Source of the DNA: an uncultured Lachnospiraceae bacterium
GTDB lineage: Bacteria > Bacillota > Clostridia > Lachnospirales > Lachnospiraceae
DNA: 50,725 nucleotides
Reading direction: 5' to 3'
NCBI GenBank assembly: GCA_947175035.1
Contig: CAMWLG010000018.1
Span: 1-50,725, forward strand
Positions within the stretch are counted from its first letter, which is position 1. The number at the start of each line of letters is the position of its first letter. A program made the position numbers and the translations under genes. A model generated the notes under the pieces. The model searched no databases, had not been told where the DNA came from, and worked only from the letters and a program-made list of their open reading frames with translations. Below, one piece after another: positions 24,242 through 33,339 of this stretch.

Positions 24242-26639
24242 AATGGCATTGAGTTTTCTTATTTTTTTTGTGGGAGTGAGCCTGACACTGTATCATATGT
24301 CGGGACTGCTGCGGTGTATTCCGGACGGAATATCTTCCTGGACATCAGGGAAACTGCTGGAGGATGATTATCAGCAGAGCTGGGAATTTCAAAATTATAT
24401 GACGAATCGTCTGGAGAGTTTCCTCTCTATAGCGATCAACGGTTATCCTGCGGGCTGGGATTATTATGGCTGGAATGAAACCAGTGTGGTAAGCGAAGCC
24501 GTTGCGCAGGGGGGGAGCGACTGGAGTTTTGTGGGGAATCCTGAACTCTGGCGGGAATATGGCGGAACTGTTGAGGAATATGAGGAATACGAGGAAGCGA
24601 TGGAGGAATTGTATAACTCGGGGTATTGGGATGAATACGGCGGCTGGTATGGTTATAATGACCAGTTTCAGGCGGCGCCACGTGAGCAGCTTACGGAGGA
24701 GCAACTCGCCCAGAAAAGGGAAAAGCTGACCCGGATGTATTTTGCCAACATAGAGGAGGACAAGAACCTAATTTATAGCATTTATTATGACAGGAAGCTT
24801 TTGTACTCCAACTCTGACCTGCTGGTGGCGGACGGTAGTATGCAGACTTCGGAGGGCTATAATTTCCTGATGTATTTTGACGGGGAGAAGGTCAGAATCT
24901 CCAAGGATGGGAAAGAAATTGATATTTATGGGGATGGCTATTACCAGAATGAAAATAATGACTGGTATGTCCCCGGATATCGCAATTTTCCTGTAAATGA
25001 CGAAATGAAAAAGACTGTAATCTGCATGGCGGCAGCCAAAGAGCCGGTGCTGTACACCACAGGGATTGACAAGAGTGGCGGATATCAGCAGCAGAATAAT
25101 TCTCTCTACTGGATGCAGTATAATAATATGCGGGATCGGAAAATGTTACGCCGTAATTTTATCGGGCTTGTGATAGGCGTGGCACTGTTGTTTTTCTCCT
25201 GTTTCTGCAGGAAGAAACGGCGTGAAGCGTTGGAAAAAATCGCATTTATCCAGGGAAAAATATGGGTGGAATGTAAAGGATTGCTTTTGTTTCTCCTGTT
25301 CCTTTTATTGTATGCGGAAATGAGAAAGTATTATCCTTATGGAGGTTATGGTAGTTTATGGTGGGAACTTGTTCATGGCTATGATGTGAGCGTGACAGAA
25401 GTAGTTGGGACATACGGTGGCGCACTGTTGTCCCCGCTGTGGTATATGCCTCTTTTCTGGGTAGAATCGTTCTGGGCAGTTTATTTGATCGTGAATGACC
25501 TGAAACATAACAAAAAAGTCTGGCGGCAGGGGCTGATCGCCAAGTGCTGTGACGCATATTCCGCCAGAGAACTAAAGCTCCCTTTTGCCCGCAGAATGAT
25601 CCGGCGGAACGCAATTCTGTTCACAGTCATTGTTGTCTGCGGGATACTGATGATGGCAGGGACATTGGGGATTGTGAAAGAATATAGGCTGTGGACGTAT
25701 AATAATGTCTGGAAAATCTTTGTGTTATACCTTTTCGTGACCTTATGCCTTTTGGTGGCGGCGTACCTTACCGGAATAAAGAATATCAAGGCGGCAAGGG
25801 ATGTGGATGCGTTATCGGACCGTATTCATGAGATTTGTAATGGCAATTATAGTGACAACGCCGGCACACAGTATACGGGGCATGACCTGGGCGCTACCAT
25901 GACTCAGCTTGAGAATATCCGTCAGGGTATGGCAAGTGCAGTGGACGAACAGATGAGGAGCGAGCGCATGAAAGTGGAGTTGATCGCCAATGTATCCCAT
26001 GACATTAAGACGCCCCTCACATCTATTATCAGTTATGTTCAGTTTTTGAAAGAAGAGGAAGGTCTGCCGGAGCATGTGAAGGATTATGTGAAAATTCTGG
26101 ATGAAAAATCCCAGAGACTGAAAAATATGGTGCAGGATGTGTTTGCGGTGAGCAAGGCGGCCTCAGGGGAGCTTCCCATGAATATGGAAAAACTGGACTT
26201 CGGAAAATTGCTGCGTCAGACGATGGCAGATATGGATGAGGAAATACAAAGCAGCAGGGTATCTTTCCGCACGGAACTGCCGGAGGAACCGGTGATGATC
26301 ATGGCTGACGGGCAGAGAATGTACCGCGTATTTCAGAATTTGTTCCAGAATGCCCTGAAATATTCCTTAGATGGCTCCAGAGTGTATGTGACTCTGAAAA
26401 CAGACGGGAAGCTGGCAGTGGCAAGCGTGAAGAATACTTCTCATATGGAACTGGATGAGGATAAGAATTTTACGGAACGCTTTGTCAGGGGTGATAAGAG
26501 CCGCACAGATGGCGGAAGCGGTCTGGGCCTGTCTATCGCCCAGAGCTTTACGGAGGCCTGCGGAGGGCAGTTTGGGTTGGAGTTTAATGCGGATCTTTTT
26601 ATTGTAAGTATTTCCTTCGAGATCGTGGAAGATGCTTAA
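24216..26639 (+). CDS. Membrane sensor histidine kinase (second system)
   Basis: Sensor kinase of 807 residues from TTG 24216 (AAGGTGGTG upstream, overlapping the regulator by 26 bases) or 798 from ATG 24243. A first membrane helix (about 10-32) is followed by a roughly 280-residue extracytoplasmic part unusually rich in Tyr, Trp, Gly and Glu (GYWDEYGGWYGYNDQ). A membrane bundle (about 318-525) comes next, then a HAMP-like linker, the phosphorylated His in NVSHDIKTPLTSIISY (about 595), the N box FQNLFQNALKYS and the G box GSGLGLSIAQSF. The same layout as the kinase at 5902 points to a common ancestor with different ligand domains. Confidence 0.93.
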   Translation: MDTKWKSIKMALSFLIFFVGVSLTLYHMSGLLRCIPDGISSWTSGKLLEDDYQQSWEFQNYMTNRLESFLSIAINGYPAGWDYYGWNETSVVSEAVAQGGSDWSFVGNPELWREYGGTVEEYEEYEEAMEELYNSGYWDEYGGWYGYNDQFQAAPREQLTEEQLAQKREKLTRMYFANIEEDKNLIYSIYYDRKLLYSNSDLLVADGSMQTSEGYNFLMYFDGEKVRISKDGKEIDIYGDGYYQNENNDWYVPGYRNFPVNDEMKKTVICMAAAKEPVLYTTGIDKSGGYQQQNNSLYWMQYNNMRDRKMLRRNFIGLVIGVALLFFSCFCRKKRREALEKIAFIQGKIWVECKGLLLFLLFLLLYAEMRKYYPYGGYGSLWWELVHGYDVSVTEVVGTYGGALLSPLWYMPLFWVESFWAVYLIVNDLKHNKKVWRQGLIAKCCDAYSARELKLPFARRMIRRNAILFTVIVVCGILMMAGTLGIVKEYRLWTYNNVWKIFVLYLFVTLCLLVAAYLTGIKNIKAARDVDALSDRIHEICNGNYSDNAGTQYTGHDLGATMTQLENIRQGMASAVDEQMRSERMKVELIANVSHDIKTPLTSIISYVQFLKEEEGLPEHVKDYVKILDEKSQRLKNMVQDVFAVSKAASGELPMNMEKLDFGKLLRQTMADMDEEIQSSRVSFRTELPEEPVMIMADGQRMYRVFQNLFQNALKYSLDGSRVYVTLKTDGKLAVASVKNTSHMELDEDKNFTERFVRGDKSRTDGGSGLGLSIAQSFTEACGGQFGLEFNADLFIVSISFEIVEDA

Positions 26640-26646
26640 AAATCGG

Positions 26647-26675
26647 TTGATAAAATATAGGGGCTTTGGTAGAAT
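26647..26675 (+). promoter_or_regulatory. Putative promoter of the VWA gene
   Basis: TTGATA (26647-26652), 17-base spacer, TAGAAT (26670-26675), starting eight bases after the sensor-kinase stop and about 50 before the VWA ATG. Confidence 0.6.
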
Positions 26676-26727
26676 ATAAATACCAATAATTTCAGGAGAC
26701 AGGGATGATTCCCGACACGGAGAAGGT

Positions 26728-27930
26728 ATGTTTGTAAATTTTTTTGAAAGCTTACGGGAAAAGGGACTGCATGTGACACTGGGGGAGTTTTTGACTTTGC
26801 AGGAGGCTCTGGACAAAGGGCTCTGCGGAAGCTCTCTGACGCAATTATATTATGTGGCGCGCATGATTCTGGTGAAAAGCGAGACGGATTTCGACAAATT
26901 TGACATGGCTTTCGAGGAGTGCTTCAAGGCGGCGCAGCACGAGACGGAAGTGGGGGCGGAGATGCTTCGCTGGCTGGATAAATCCGATATGTTGGAGCTT
27001 GCCCACGAGGAGGCGAGGAGCCATCTGAATCAGGTGGAGGATATTCAGGTGGACAAGGAGGACGTGGAGGAGACTTTTAAGCAGCGTCTGAAGGATCAGA
27101 ACGAGGAGCACAACGGCGGAAGCTTTTGGATTGGTACCATGGGAAAGACTTCCTTTGGCAATATGGGCGGCAACGTGGGCGGCGTCCGTGTGGGCGGCAA
27201 GACCGGCTACCAGTCTGCTTTTGCGGTGGTGGGCGCCCGTAAGTACAGGGATTTCAGGGATGACAAGGTTCTGGACAACAGGCAGTTCCAGCTTGCCTTC
27301 CGGAAGTTGCGTCAGTTTTCTTCCAGGCTGGATATTCCGGAGTCGGAGCTTGATATTGACGGCACAGTGGACAAGACCTGCAACAATGGCGGATGTCTTC
27401 AGATTGTCATGAAGAAGCCCCGCAAGAATGCGGTGAAGCTTTTGCTGCTCATGGATTCCGGCGGCACCATGATTCCTTTTAGCAGTCTGCTCAATGATTT
27501 GTTTCAGGCGGTACACAAGTCCAATCATTACAAGGATGTAAAGACGTATTATTTTCATAACTGTATTTATTCCAAGCTTTATAAGACCCCTGAGTGCGAG
27601 AACGGGGACTGGGTGGACACGGAATGGCTGTTTCGCAATGTGGACAGCGACTACAAGGTGATCATTGTGGGGGATGCTGCCATGGCACCAGAGGAGCTTT
27701 ATTCTGACACAGGCAATTACCGTGGGCCAAACGGCGGGCTTTCAGGCTACGAGTGGCTTAAGCTGGTGAAACGTCATTACAAGAAAGTGGTCTGGCTCAA
27801 TCCCAAGATGGCGCCGGGACACGCGCCTTGGAGGGAGGCGGAGACGGCTGTGAAGGAGCTGTTTCCCATGTTCAAGCTCACCGTGGACGGGCTGAATCAG
27901 GCGATGGTGAAGCTGATGGTGAACAAGTAG
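26728..27930 (+). CDS. VWA-domain protein, CoxE-like
   Basis: A 400-residue protein of the VWA/CoxE group, partner of MoxR ATPases. The N-terminal helical region (residues 1-130) is charged; a Gly-rich linker (FGNMGGNVGGVRVGGKTG, about 142-160) precedes the VWA fold. The metal-ion adhesion site is degenerate: LLLMDSGGTMIPF has Asp-x-Gly-Gly-Thr in place of the usual DxSxS. Later parts are YYFHNCIYSKLYK, VIIVGDAAMAPEEL and KKVVWLNPK. It has its own promoter and is separated from the MoxR gene by a two-component system. Members of this pair help assemble metal enzymes, which fits the CooC-containing cluster upstream; that link is inference. Confidence 0.85.
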   Translation: MFVNFFESLREKGLHVTLGEFLTLQEALDKGLCGSSLTQLYYVARMILVKSETDFDKFDMAFEECFKAAQHETEVGAEMLRWLDKSDMLELAHEEARSHLNQVEDIQVDKEDVEETFKQRLKDQNEEHNGGSFWIGTMGKTSFGNMGGNVGGVRVGGKTGYQSAFAVVGARKYRDFRDDKVLDNRQFQLAFRKLRQFSSRLDIPESELDIDGTVDKTCNNGGCLQIVMKKPRKNAVKLLLLMDSGGTMIPFSSLLNDLFQAVHKSNHYKDVKTYYFHNCIYSKLYKTPECENGDWVDTEWLFRNVDSDYKVIIVGDAAMAPEELYSDTGNYRGPNGGLSGYEWLKLVKRHYKKVVWLNPKMAPGHAPWREAETAVKELFPMFKLTVDGLNQAMVKLMVNK

Positions 27931-27935
27931 GCCGT

Positions 27936-29684
27936 ATGCGTTACATGCAAAACAACAATATGGAGATTGATGCCGTGTTGCAAAAAATGAAGCAAACCGA
28001 AGTATATTTGGATAAAGTCAGAGGGAGTCTTTTCGGCGGGGCAGTTGGCGATGCGCTGGGATATCCGGTGGAATTTTTCAGTGAAGAGAGCATTTTCTCC
28101 CGCTATGGAGAGAACGGTATCAGGGAATACGAGCTTGATCCGGAAAGTGGAAAGGCGCTGATCTCGGATGATACGCAGATGACGCTTTTTACGGCAAATG
28201 GTATTCTGGTGGCAAATACCAGAGCCTCCATGCAAGGAATTGGTAGTTATCCGCACGATTATATTCAAATGTCATATTTGGACTGGCTGCGTACACAGGT
28301 GATGACTTTTGAAGAGAGCAGAAAGCAGCCACACAGACATATGGACAAATGTATTTCGTGGCTTGCGGATGTTCCTGAGCTGTACAGTCGCAGAGCGCCA
28401 GGGCATACATGTCTGTCTGCATTAGAAAAGTATAAGAATGATGAGATTCCACAAAACAACAGTAAGGGCTGTGGTGGTATCATGCGTGTTGCCCCGCTGG
28501 CGTTGATGAATTATTCAAATATTCCGATAGAGAAGCTTGATCGGGAGGGAGCCGAGATTGCAGAGATTACACACCAACATTCTCTTGGGTATGTGCCTGC
28601 GGCAGTTCTTGTGCACATCATCAACCGTATTGTTTACCCAAAGAAACCGCAAAGTTTGAAAGCAATCGTGATTGAGGCACGGGATACGATCGCAGATATT
28701 TATGCCGAGGATGGTTACATGTGGAAACTGATGGGGATAATCAATCTCGCCATCGATCTTTCGGAAAATGATGAAAGTGATCTGGATAACATCCATCAGA
28801 TTGGCGAAGGCTGGGTTGCGGAAGAGACGCTTGGGATTGCACTCTATTGTTCTCTGCGGTATCAGGATGACTTCTCTGCCGGAGTGACTGCCGCTGTAAA
28901 TCATAGAGGAGACAGCGACTCCACAGGAGCGGTAACGGGAAATATTCTTGGCGCACTTCTCGGATATGAGGCTATAGAGGAAAAGTGGAAGAGCAATCTG
29001 GAACTTGCGGATGTCATCTTAGAGATGGCGGATGATTTGTGCCACGGCTGCCAGATGAATGAGTACAGCCACTATGAAGATCCGGATTGGACTAGAAAGT
29101 ATATACATATGAAGTGGAAAGACGAGCAGCCTGAAGCAGTCAGTAAGACTGCATTTGTCATGATCAAAGGCGATATCACCAAGGACCATGGTGTTCAGGC
29201 GATCGTGAACGCCGCGAACACAAGCCTGCTCGGAGGCGGAGGTGTGGACGGAGCGATTCACCGTGCCGCCGGGCCGGAGCTTTTGGCGGAATGTCGTCTG
29301 CTGAGTGGATGTGAAACCGGTAAGGCAAAGATTACAAAAGCATACAGGCTGCCTTGTGAGTATGTCATACACACACCCGGACCACATTGGAACGGCGGAA
29401 AAATGAAAAAAGAACATAAACTTCTTGCATCCTGCTACCAGTCTTGTCTTGAACTGGCTGTCAAGAACGGAATACGGAGCATTGCCTTCCCTTCCATCGC
29501 TACGGGCATTTATCGTTTTCCGCTGGAGGAAGCGGCTAAGATTGCCGTCAGCACAGCGAAACAATTTGTTGCGGAGCATCCGGGAGAACTGGATGTCATA
29601 AAATGGGTACTCTTTGACGATCAAACGCTTGAGGTTTATAAAAAGGAACTGGAGCGTGACCAGGATGGAGCGTATAGAAATTAG
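27936..29684 (+). CDS. ADP-ribosylglycohydrolase-macrodomain fusion protein
   Basis: Two domains that both act on ADP-ribose. N-terminal DraG-like part (about 25-370): RGSLFGGAVGDALGYPVEFF, SDDTQMTLFT, and NHRGDSDSTGAVTGNILGAL, with the Asp residues of the two Mg/Mn sites. C-terminal macrodomain (about 405-570): IKGDITKDHGVQAIVNAANT, LLGGGGVDGAIHRAAGPEL and FPSIATGIYRFPLEEAA. The protein could remove ADP-ribose from modified proteins or nucleic acids and bind or process the product. It starts at ATG 27936 or 27945 (582 or 579 residues) just after the VWA stop, with no strong ribosome site. It is more A+T rich than its neighbours and may be transferred. No ADP-ribosyltransferase is in the window. 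Confidence 0.9.
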   Translation: MRYMQNNNMEIDAVLQKMKQTEVYLDKVRGSLFGGAVGDALGYPVEFFSEESIFSRYGENGIREYELDPESGKALISDDTQMTLFTANGILVANTRASMQGIGSYPHDYIQMSYLDWLRTQVMTFEESRKQPHRHMDKCISWLADVPELYSRRAPGHTCLSALEKYKNDEIPQNNSKGCGGIMRVAPLALMNYSNIPIEKLDREGAEIAEITHQHSLGYVPAAVLVHIINRIVYPKKPQSLKAIVIEARDTIADIYAEDGYMWKLMGIINLAIDLSENDESDLDNIHQIGEGWVAEETLGIALYCSLRYQDDFSAGVTAAVNHRGDSDSTGAVTGNILGALLGYEAIEEKWKSNLELADVILEMADDLCHGCQMNEYSHYEDPDWTRKYIHMKWKDEQPEAVSKTAFVMIKGDITKDHGVQAIVNAANTSLLGGGGVDGAIHRAAGPELLAECRLLSGCETGKAKITKAYRLPCEYVIHTPGPHWNGGKMKKEHKLLASCYQSCLELAVKNGIRSIAFPSIATGIYRFPLEEAAKIAVSTAKQFVAEHPGELDVIKWVLFDDQTLEVYKKELERDQDGAYRN

Positions 29685-29750
29685 TCTATGCGCTCTATTT
29701 TTATGTAAAGGAGCAAATTTTATGAATAAATAATAATTGTGGAAAGGCAC

Positions 29751-29778
29751 TTGCTATTTTCGCACAAAGTAGTATAAT
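29751..29778 (+). promoter_or_regulatory. Putative promoter of the chemoreceptor gene
   Basis: TTGCTA (29751-29756), 16-base spacer, TATAAT (29773-29778), 80 bases before the start codon. Confidence 0.55.
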
Positions 29779-29858
29779 TAATACAATTATACATTTATGG
29801 AAGTTTCTTTTTTTCTGTAAAACAGTAATGATTAGTGATTAAAATGATGGGAGAATGT

Positions 29859-31565
29859 ATGAACATGAGGGAAAAAGAAAGCATTGAAAAGAAACTGACA
29901 CAATCAATCATGAAAGTATCAATGATTATGGCAGCGGCGGCTCTTCTGGGTGTGATCGCCCTGATCATCATCTCCAACCGGTACGCTGACGCATTGGAGA
30001 ACTACGGCTTTGCCCAGGGAGATATCGGAAGGGCGATGTATGAATTTTCTGAAGCCAGATCGTCGCTCCGGGCAGCCATCGGATTTGATGACGAGGCTGT
30101 AATCCAGAAGACAGTGGTGACATATGAGGAATGTAAAGCGGCATTTAATGAAGCTTTTGCCGAAGTAGAAAATTCCATTGTCTCAAAAGAGGGCAGGGAG
30201 ACATATGATGCGATCAAAGCTGAACTGCCTGCTTTCTGGGAAATGGCTGATGAGGTCGTTGAAATAGGCGCTGTGACGGACAGGGAGCGCTGCATACAGG
30301 CACAGGAGATAGCGATCAGTTCGCTGATGGCCAAGTTTACCAGCATTTATGAGAAGCTGGAATCTCTTCTGGATGTAAAGGTCGAGCAGGGAAACAGTCT
30401 GTCTGCAGCTCTCACTGTTGTCAGCTGGATTCTTTCCATAGCTATCATTGTCATTATTGCAGGGGCAATGGTGACTTCCACCAAGATTGGCAAGAATATG
30501 GCGAGAAAGATTGCCATTCCTCTTCAGGATTTGGGTGCACGTCTCAAAACCTTTGCAGCCGGAGATCTTCATTCACCGTTTCCTATGGTTGATACCGGAG
30601 ATGAAATAGAGATTATGGAAGAAGATGCAAGGGAAATGGCTACTACACTTGAAACCATAATATTCGACATCGGCGAGGTATTGGGAGAGATGGCTTCCGG
30701 TAATTATACCGTCAAGTCAAAGGCGGAAGACCGCTACACTGGAGATTTCCAAAAATTATACGAATCCATGCGCGAATTAAGAAATCGGATGTCCGCTACA
30801 CTGGTGTCCATCGGCGCTGCCTCCAAGCAGGTATCCGGCGGTTCCGACGAGCTGGCAACCTCGGCACAAAGTCTTGCGGAAGGCGCTACGGAACAGGCGG
30901 GTGCGGTATTTGAATTAAATACCACCATTTCCAATATAACAGAGGCAATGGAAAGAAGTGCACAGAGCGCGGATGAATCTTATAACATGTCACATGAATA
31001 TGCAGACAGGGCGGATCAGAGCCGTCAGGAAATGAACACTATGATGGAGGCTATGAAGCGGATTAGCGAGACCTCCACACAAATCGGGAATATTATTTCT
31101 GAAATAGAATCCATTGCTGCTCAGACCAATCTTCTGTCACTGAATGCATCTATTGAGGCAGCGAGAGCGGGAGATGCAGGTAGAGGCTTTGCCGTTGTGG
31201 CTGATGAGATTAGAGGATTGGCGGATCAGAGTGCAAAGGCTGCAGTTGACACCAGAGAGTTGATTGAGGCTTCTATCCGCGAGGTTTCCACAGGCAACAG
31301 TGTAGCAGATCACGCGGCAGCTTCCATTGAAGCCGTAGTTGACGGAATCAAGCAGATTGCTGATTTCTCACAGAATCTGAAGGTTATAATGGAGGAACAG
31401 GCTGAAGCAATGCGTCAGGCAGAAAAGGAGGTCAATCAGATTTCCGGCGTGGTGGAGAGCAATGCAGCGGTCGCGCAGGAGGCATCCGCGACCAGTCAGG
31501 AATTGTATGCACAGGCCACACTGTTGGATGAGCTTGTGGGACAGTTCGAACTGCCAGAAGAATAA
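29859..31565 (+). CDS. Methyl-accepting chemotaxis protein
   Basis: A 568-residue transmembrane receptor. A membrane helix (about 18-40, VSMIMAAAALLGVIALIIIS) is followed by a 150-residue extracytoplasmic four-helix-like sensor, a second helix (about 190-212, SWILSIAIIVIIAGAMV), HAMP (about 220-275), and a long coiled-coil signalling domain whose tip is NLLSLNASIEAARAGDAGR. The C-terminal end is ELYAQATLLDELVGQFELPEE. It signals to CheA/CheW; none is in the window. The start is chosen after GGGAG at 29859. A second chemoreceptor end lies at the right edge of the window. Confidence 0.94.
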   Translation: MNMREKESIEKKLTQSIMKVSMIMAAAALLGVIALIIISNRYADALENYGFAQGDIGRAMYEFSEARSSLRAAIGFDDEAVIQKTVVTYEECKAAFNEAFAEVENSIVSKEGRETYDAIKAELPAFWEMADEVVEIGAVTDRERCIQAQEIAISSLMAKFTSIYEKLESLLDVKVEQGNSLSAALTVVSWILSIAIIVIIAGAMVTSTKIGKNMARKIAIPLQDLGARLKTFAAGDLHSPFPMVDTGDEIEIMEEDAREMATTLETIIFDIGEVLGEMASGNYTVKSKAEDRYTGDFQKLYESMRELRNRMSATLVSIGAASKQVSGGSDELATSAQSLAEGATEQAGAVFELNTTISNITEAMERSAQSADESYNMSHEYADRADQSRQEMNTMMEAMKRISETSTQIGNIISEIESIAAQTNLLSLNASIEAARAGDAGRGFAVVADEIRGLADQSAKAAVDTRELIEASIREVSTGNSVADHAAASIEAVVDGIKQIADFSQNLKVIMEEQAEAMRQAEKEVNQISGVVESNAAVAQEASATSQELYAQATLLDELVGQFELPEE

Positions 31566-31596
31566 GCCTGTTACGGAAAATTAAGCAGAAAAGTGA

Positions 31597-31625
31597 TTGA
31601 CTTTTTTCTATCATACTTGTATAAT
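31597..31625 (+). promoter_or_regulatory. Promoter of the tyrS leader
   Basis: TTGACT (31597-31602), 17-base spacer, TATAAT (31620-31625), immediately upstream of the T-box leader. Confidence 0.75.
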
Positions 31626-31649
31626 ACATTCAAGTTAAAACTATATAGT

Positions 31650-31974
31650 ACATAATGCAATGAAGGGAAGAAGTACTACCAAATAACTTTTCACAGAGAG
31701 TTGCCGGTTGGTGAGAGGCGCGTTAAGCTTGGCAGGAAATACATCCCGGAGCAGCAAACCGAAATGTATCTGCAGGTGCAGAGTAGGCTTTGACGGTGGG
31801 CACCGATATCTGCCAGAGGTATTAATGACACTGGACGCCCCATAAGGTGACAGTGGCGTGTGATACCTGACGAGCCGCAGGGTGTGAGTCCTGCGGGAAC
31901 ATTAGGTGGTACAGCGAGCATGACTCGCCCTTTTGAATTCCAAACCGGAACCAAGAGGGTGGTCATGCTTTTTT
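31650..31974 (+). promoter_or_regulatory. T-box riboswitch (tyrosine)
   Basis: A leader that reads the charging state of tRNA-Tyr and decides between termination and readthrough into tyrS. Landmarks: the AAGTAC box near the 5' end; AGAGAG and the GGTTGGTGAGAGGC terminal region of stem I; a likely specifier UAC (Tyr) at 31740-31742 within GGAAATACAT; a stem-III hairpin CCGCAGG/CCTGCGG (31875-31896); the T-box AGGTGGTACAGCG (31904-31916), which pairs with the uncharged acceptor end; and a terminator. Uncharged tRNA-Tyr should stabilise the antiterminator. Family known; boundaries estimated by eye. Confidence 0.9.
31917..31974 (+). terminator. T-box conditional terminator
   Basis: AGCATGAC...CCCTT (from 31917) pairs with AAGAGGGTGGTCATGC (to about 31968), followed by TTTTTT (31969-31974). 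It overlaps the T-box antiterminator region, as expected for the alternative fold. Confidence 0.8.
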
Positions 31975-32105
31975 GCGCGAGCAATGAGGACAGTTTGTGC
32001 CGTGCTTGCACGGGCACAAATTGGACGAATGCCGCGACACTGAGCGCGGAGCGCGAAGGTGCGGAAGCAATGAGGAATCAGAAAAAAGAAAAGGAGAGAG
32101 GACAG

Positions 32106-33332
32106 ATGCAGATTTTTGAAGAATTAAAGGCGAGAGGACTTCTGGCACAGCTTACAGATGAGGAGGAAATACGGGAACTTGTAAACAATGGGAAGGCAAC
32201 CTTCTATATTGGTTTTGACCCCACTGCGGACAGTCTCCATGTGGGACATTTTATGGCGCTTTGTCTGATGAAGCGCCTGCAGATGGCGGGCAACAGGCCT
32301 ATCGCGTTGATAGGGGGCGGTACAGGCATGATTGGAGACCCTTCCGGCAGGACGGATATGCGCACCATGATGACCACGGAGATGATTGACCACAATTGTG
32401 AATGCTTTAAGAAACAGATGAGCCGCTTCATTGAGTTTGGCGAGGATAAGGCAATGATGGTGAACAATGCAGATTGGCTTCGTGATTTGAATTATATTGA
32501 ATTCTTGCGGGAGGTGGGAGCGCATTTTTCCGTGAACCGTATGTTGACTGCGGAGTGCTACAAGCAGCGTATGGAGAAGGGGTTGAGTTTCCTGGAATTC
32601 AATTACATGATTATGCAGTCCTATGATTTCTTGGAGCTGTTTAAGCGGTATGGGTGCAATATGCAGTTTGGCGGTGATGACCAGTGGAGCAATATGCTGG
32701 GAGGCACGGAGCTGATTCGCCGTAAGCTGGGCAAGGATGCTTATGCCATGACGATCACACTTTTGTTGAATTCCGAGGGCAAAAAGATGGGCAAGACCCA
32801 GAAGGGGGCTGTGTGGCTTGATCCCAACAAGACATCACCCTTTGAGTTCTATCAGTACTGGCGGAACGTTGGGGATGCGGATGTGTTGAAATGCATGCGG
32901 ATGCTGACATTCCTGCCCCTGGAGCAGATTGACGAGATGGATAAGTGGGAGGGCAGCCAGCTCAATCAGGCAAAGGAGATTCTTGCTTACGAGCTCACTA
33001 AGCTGGTTCATGGTGAGGAGGAAGCTGCCAAGTCTCAGGAGAGTGCCAGAGCATTGTTTACAGGGGGTGCTGCTGCGGAGATGCCAACTTGTGAGCTGAC
33101 AGAGGCGGATTTTGTGGATGGAAAAATTGATATTCTGGGCGTGCTTGCTACCTCAGGTCTCACCGCATCCCGTTCTGAGGCGCGCCGCGCGGTAGAGCAG
33201 GGCGGCGTCACCGTGGACGGCGAGAAGGTTTCGGACATTAAGGCCAGCTACGAGCCGGAGCAGTTTGCGGGAGAAGGCATTGTGGTAAAGCGAGGCAAGA
33301 AGAATTTCAAGCGTGTTGTGATGAAGAAGTAA
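32106..33332 (+). CDS. tyrS: Tyrosyl-tRNA synthetase
   Basis: Cytosolic class Ic enzyme charging tRNA-Tyr; 408 residues, typical. Signatures: [20 protein letters not shown] (HIGH-type HVGH, about 37-56), [12 protein letters not shown] (about 190), and [14 protein letters not shown] (KMSKS variant KMGKT, about 225). The C-terminal S4-like domain includes [23 protein letters not shown] 32106 has AAAGGAGAG upstream; the frame stays open through part of the T-box leader but those codons are not real. Regulated by the T-box before it. It is followed by spoIVA. Confidence 0.97.
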   Translation: MQIFEELKARGLLAQLTDEEEIRELVNNGKATFYIGFDPTADSLHVGHFMALCLMKRLQMAGNRPIALIGGGTGMIGDPSGRTDMRTMMTTEMIDHNCECFKKQMSRFIEFGEDKAMMVNNADWLRDLNYIEFLREVGAHFSVNRMLTAECYKQRMEKGLSFLEFNYMIMQSYDFLELFKRYGCNMQFGGDDQWSNMLGGTELIRRKLGKDAYAMTITLLLNSEGKKMGKTQKGAVWLDPNKTSPFEFYQYWRNVGDADVLKCMRMLTFLPLEQIDEMDKWEGSQLNQAKEILAYELTKLVHGEEEAAKSQESARALFTGGAAAEMPTCELTEADFVDGKIDILGVLATSGLTASRSEARRAVEQGGVTVDGEKVSDIKASYEPEQFAGEGIVVKRGKKNFKRVVMKK

Positions 33333-33339
33333 TTCGGAG

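Noticed and set aside
31860..32105. An N-terminal extension of tyrS into the leader
   Set aside because: It would translate the T-box terminator, and the 32106 start has a strong ribosome site and the normal synthetase beginning.
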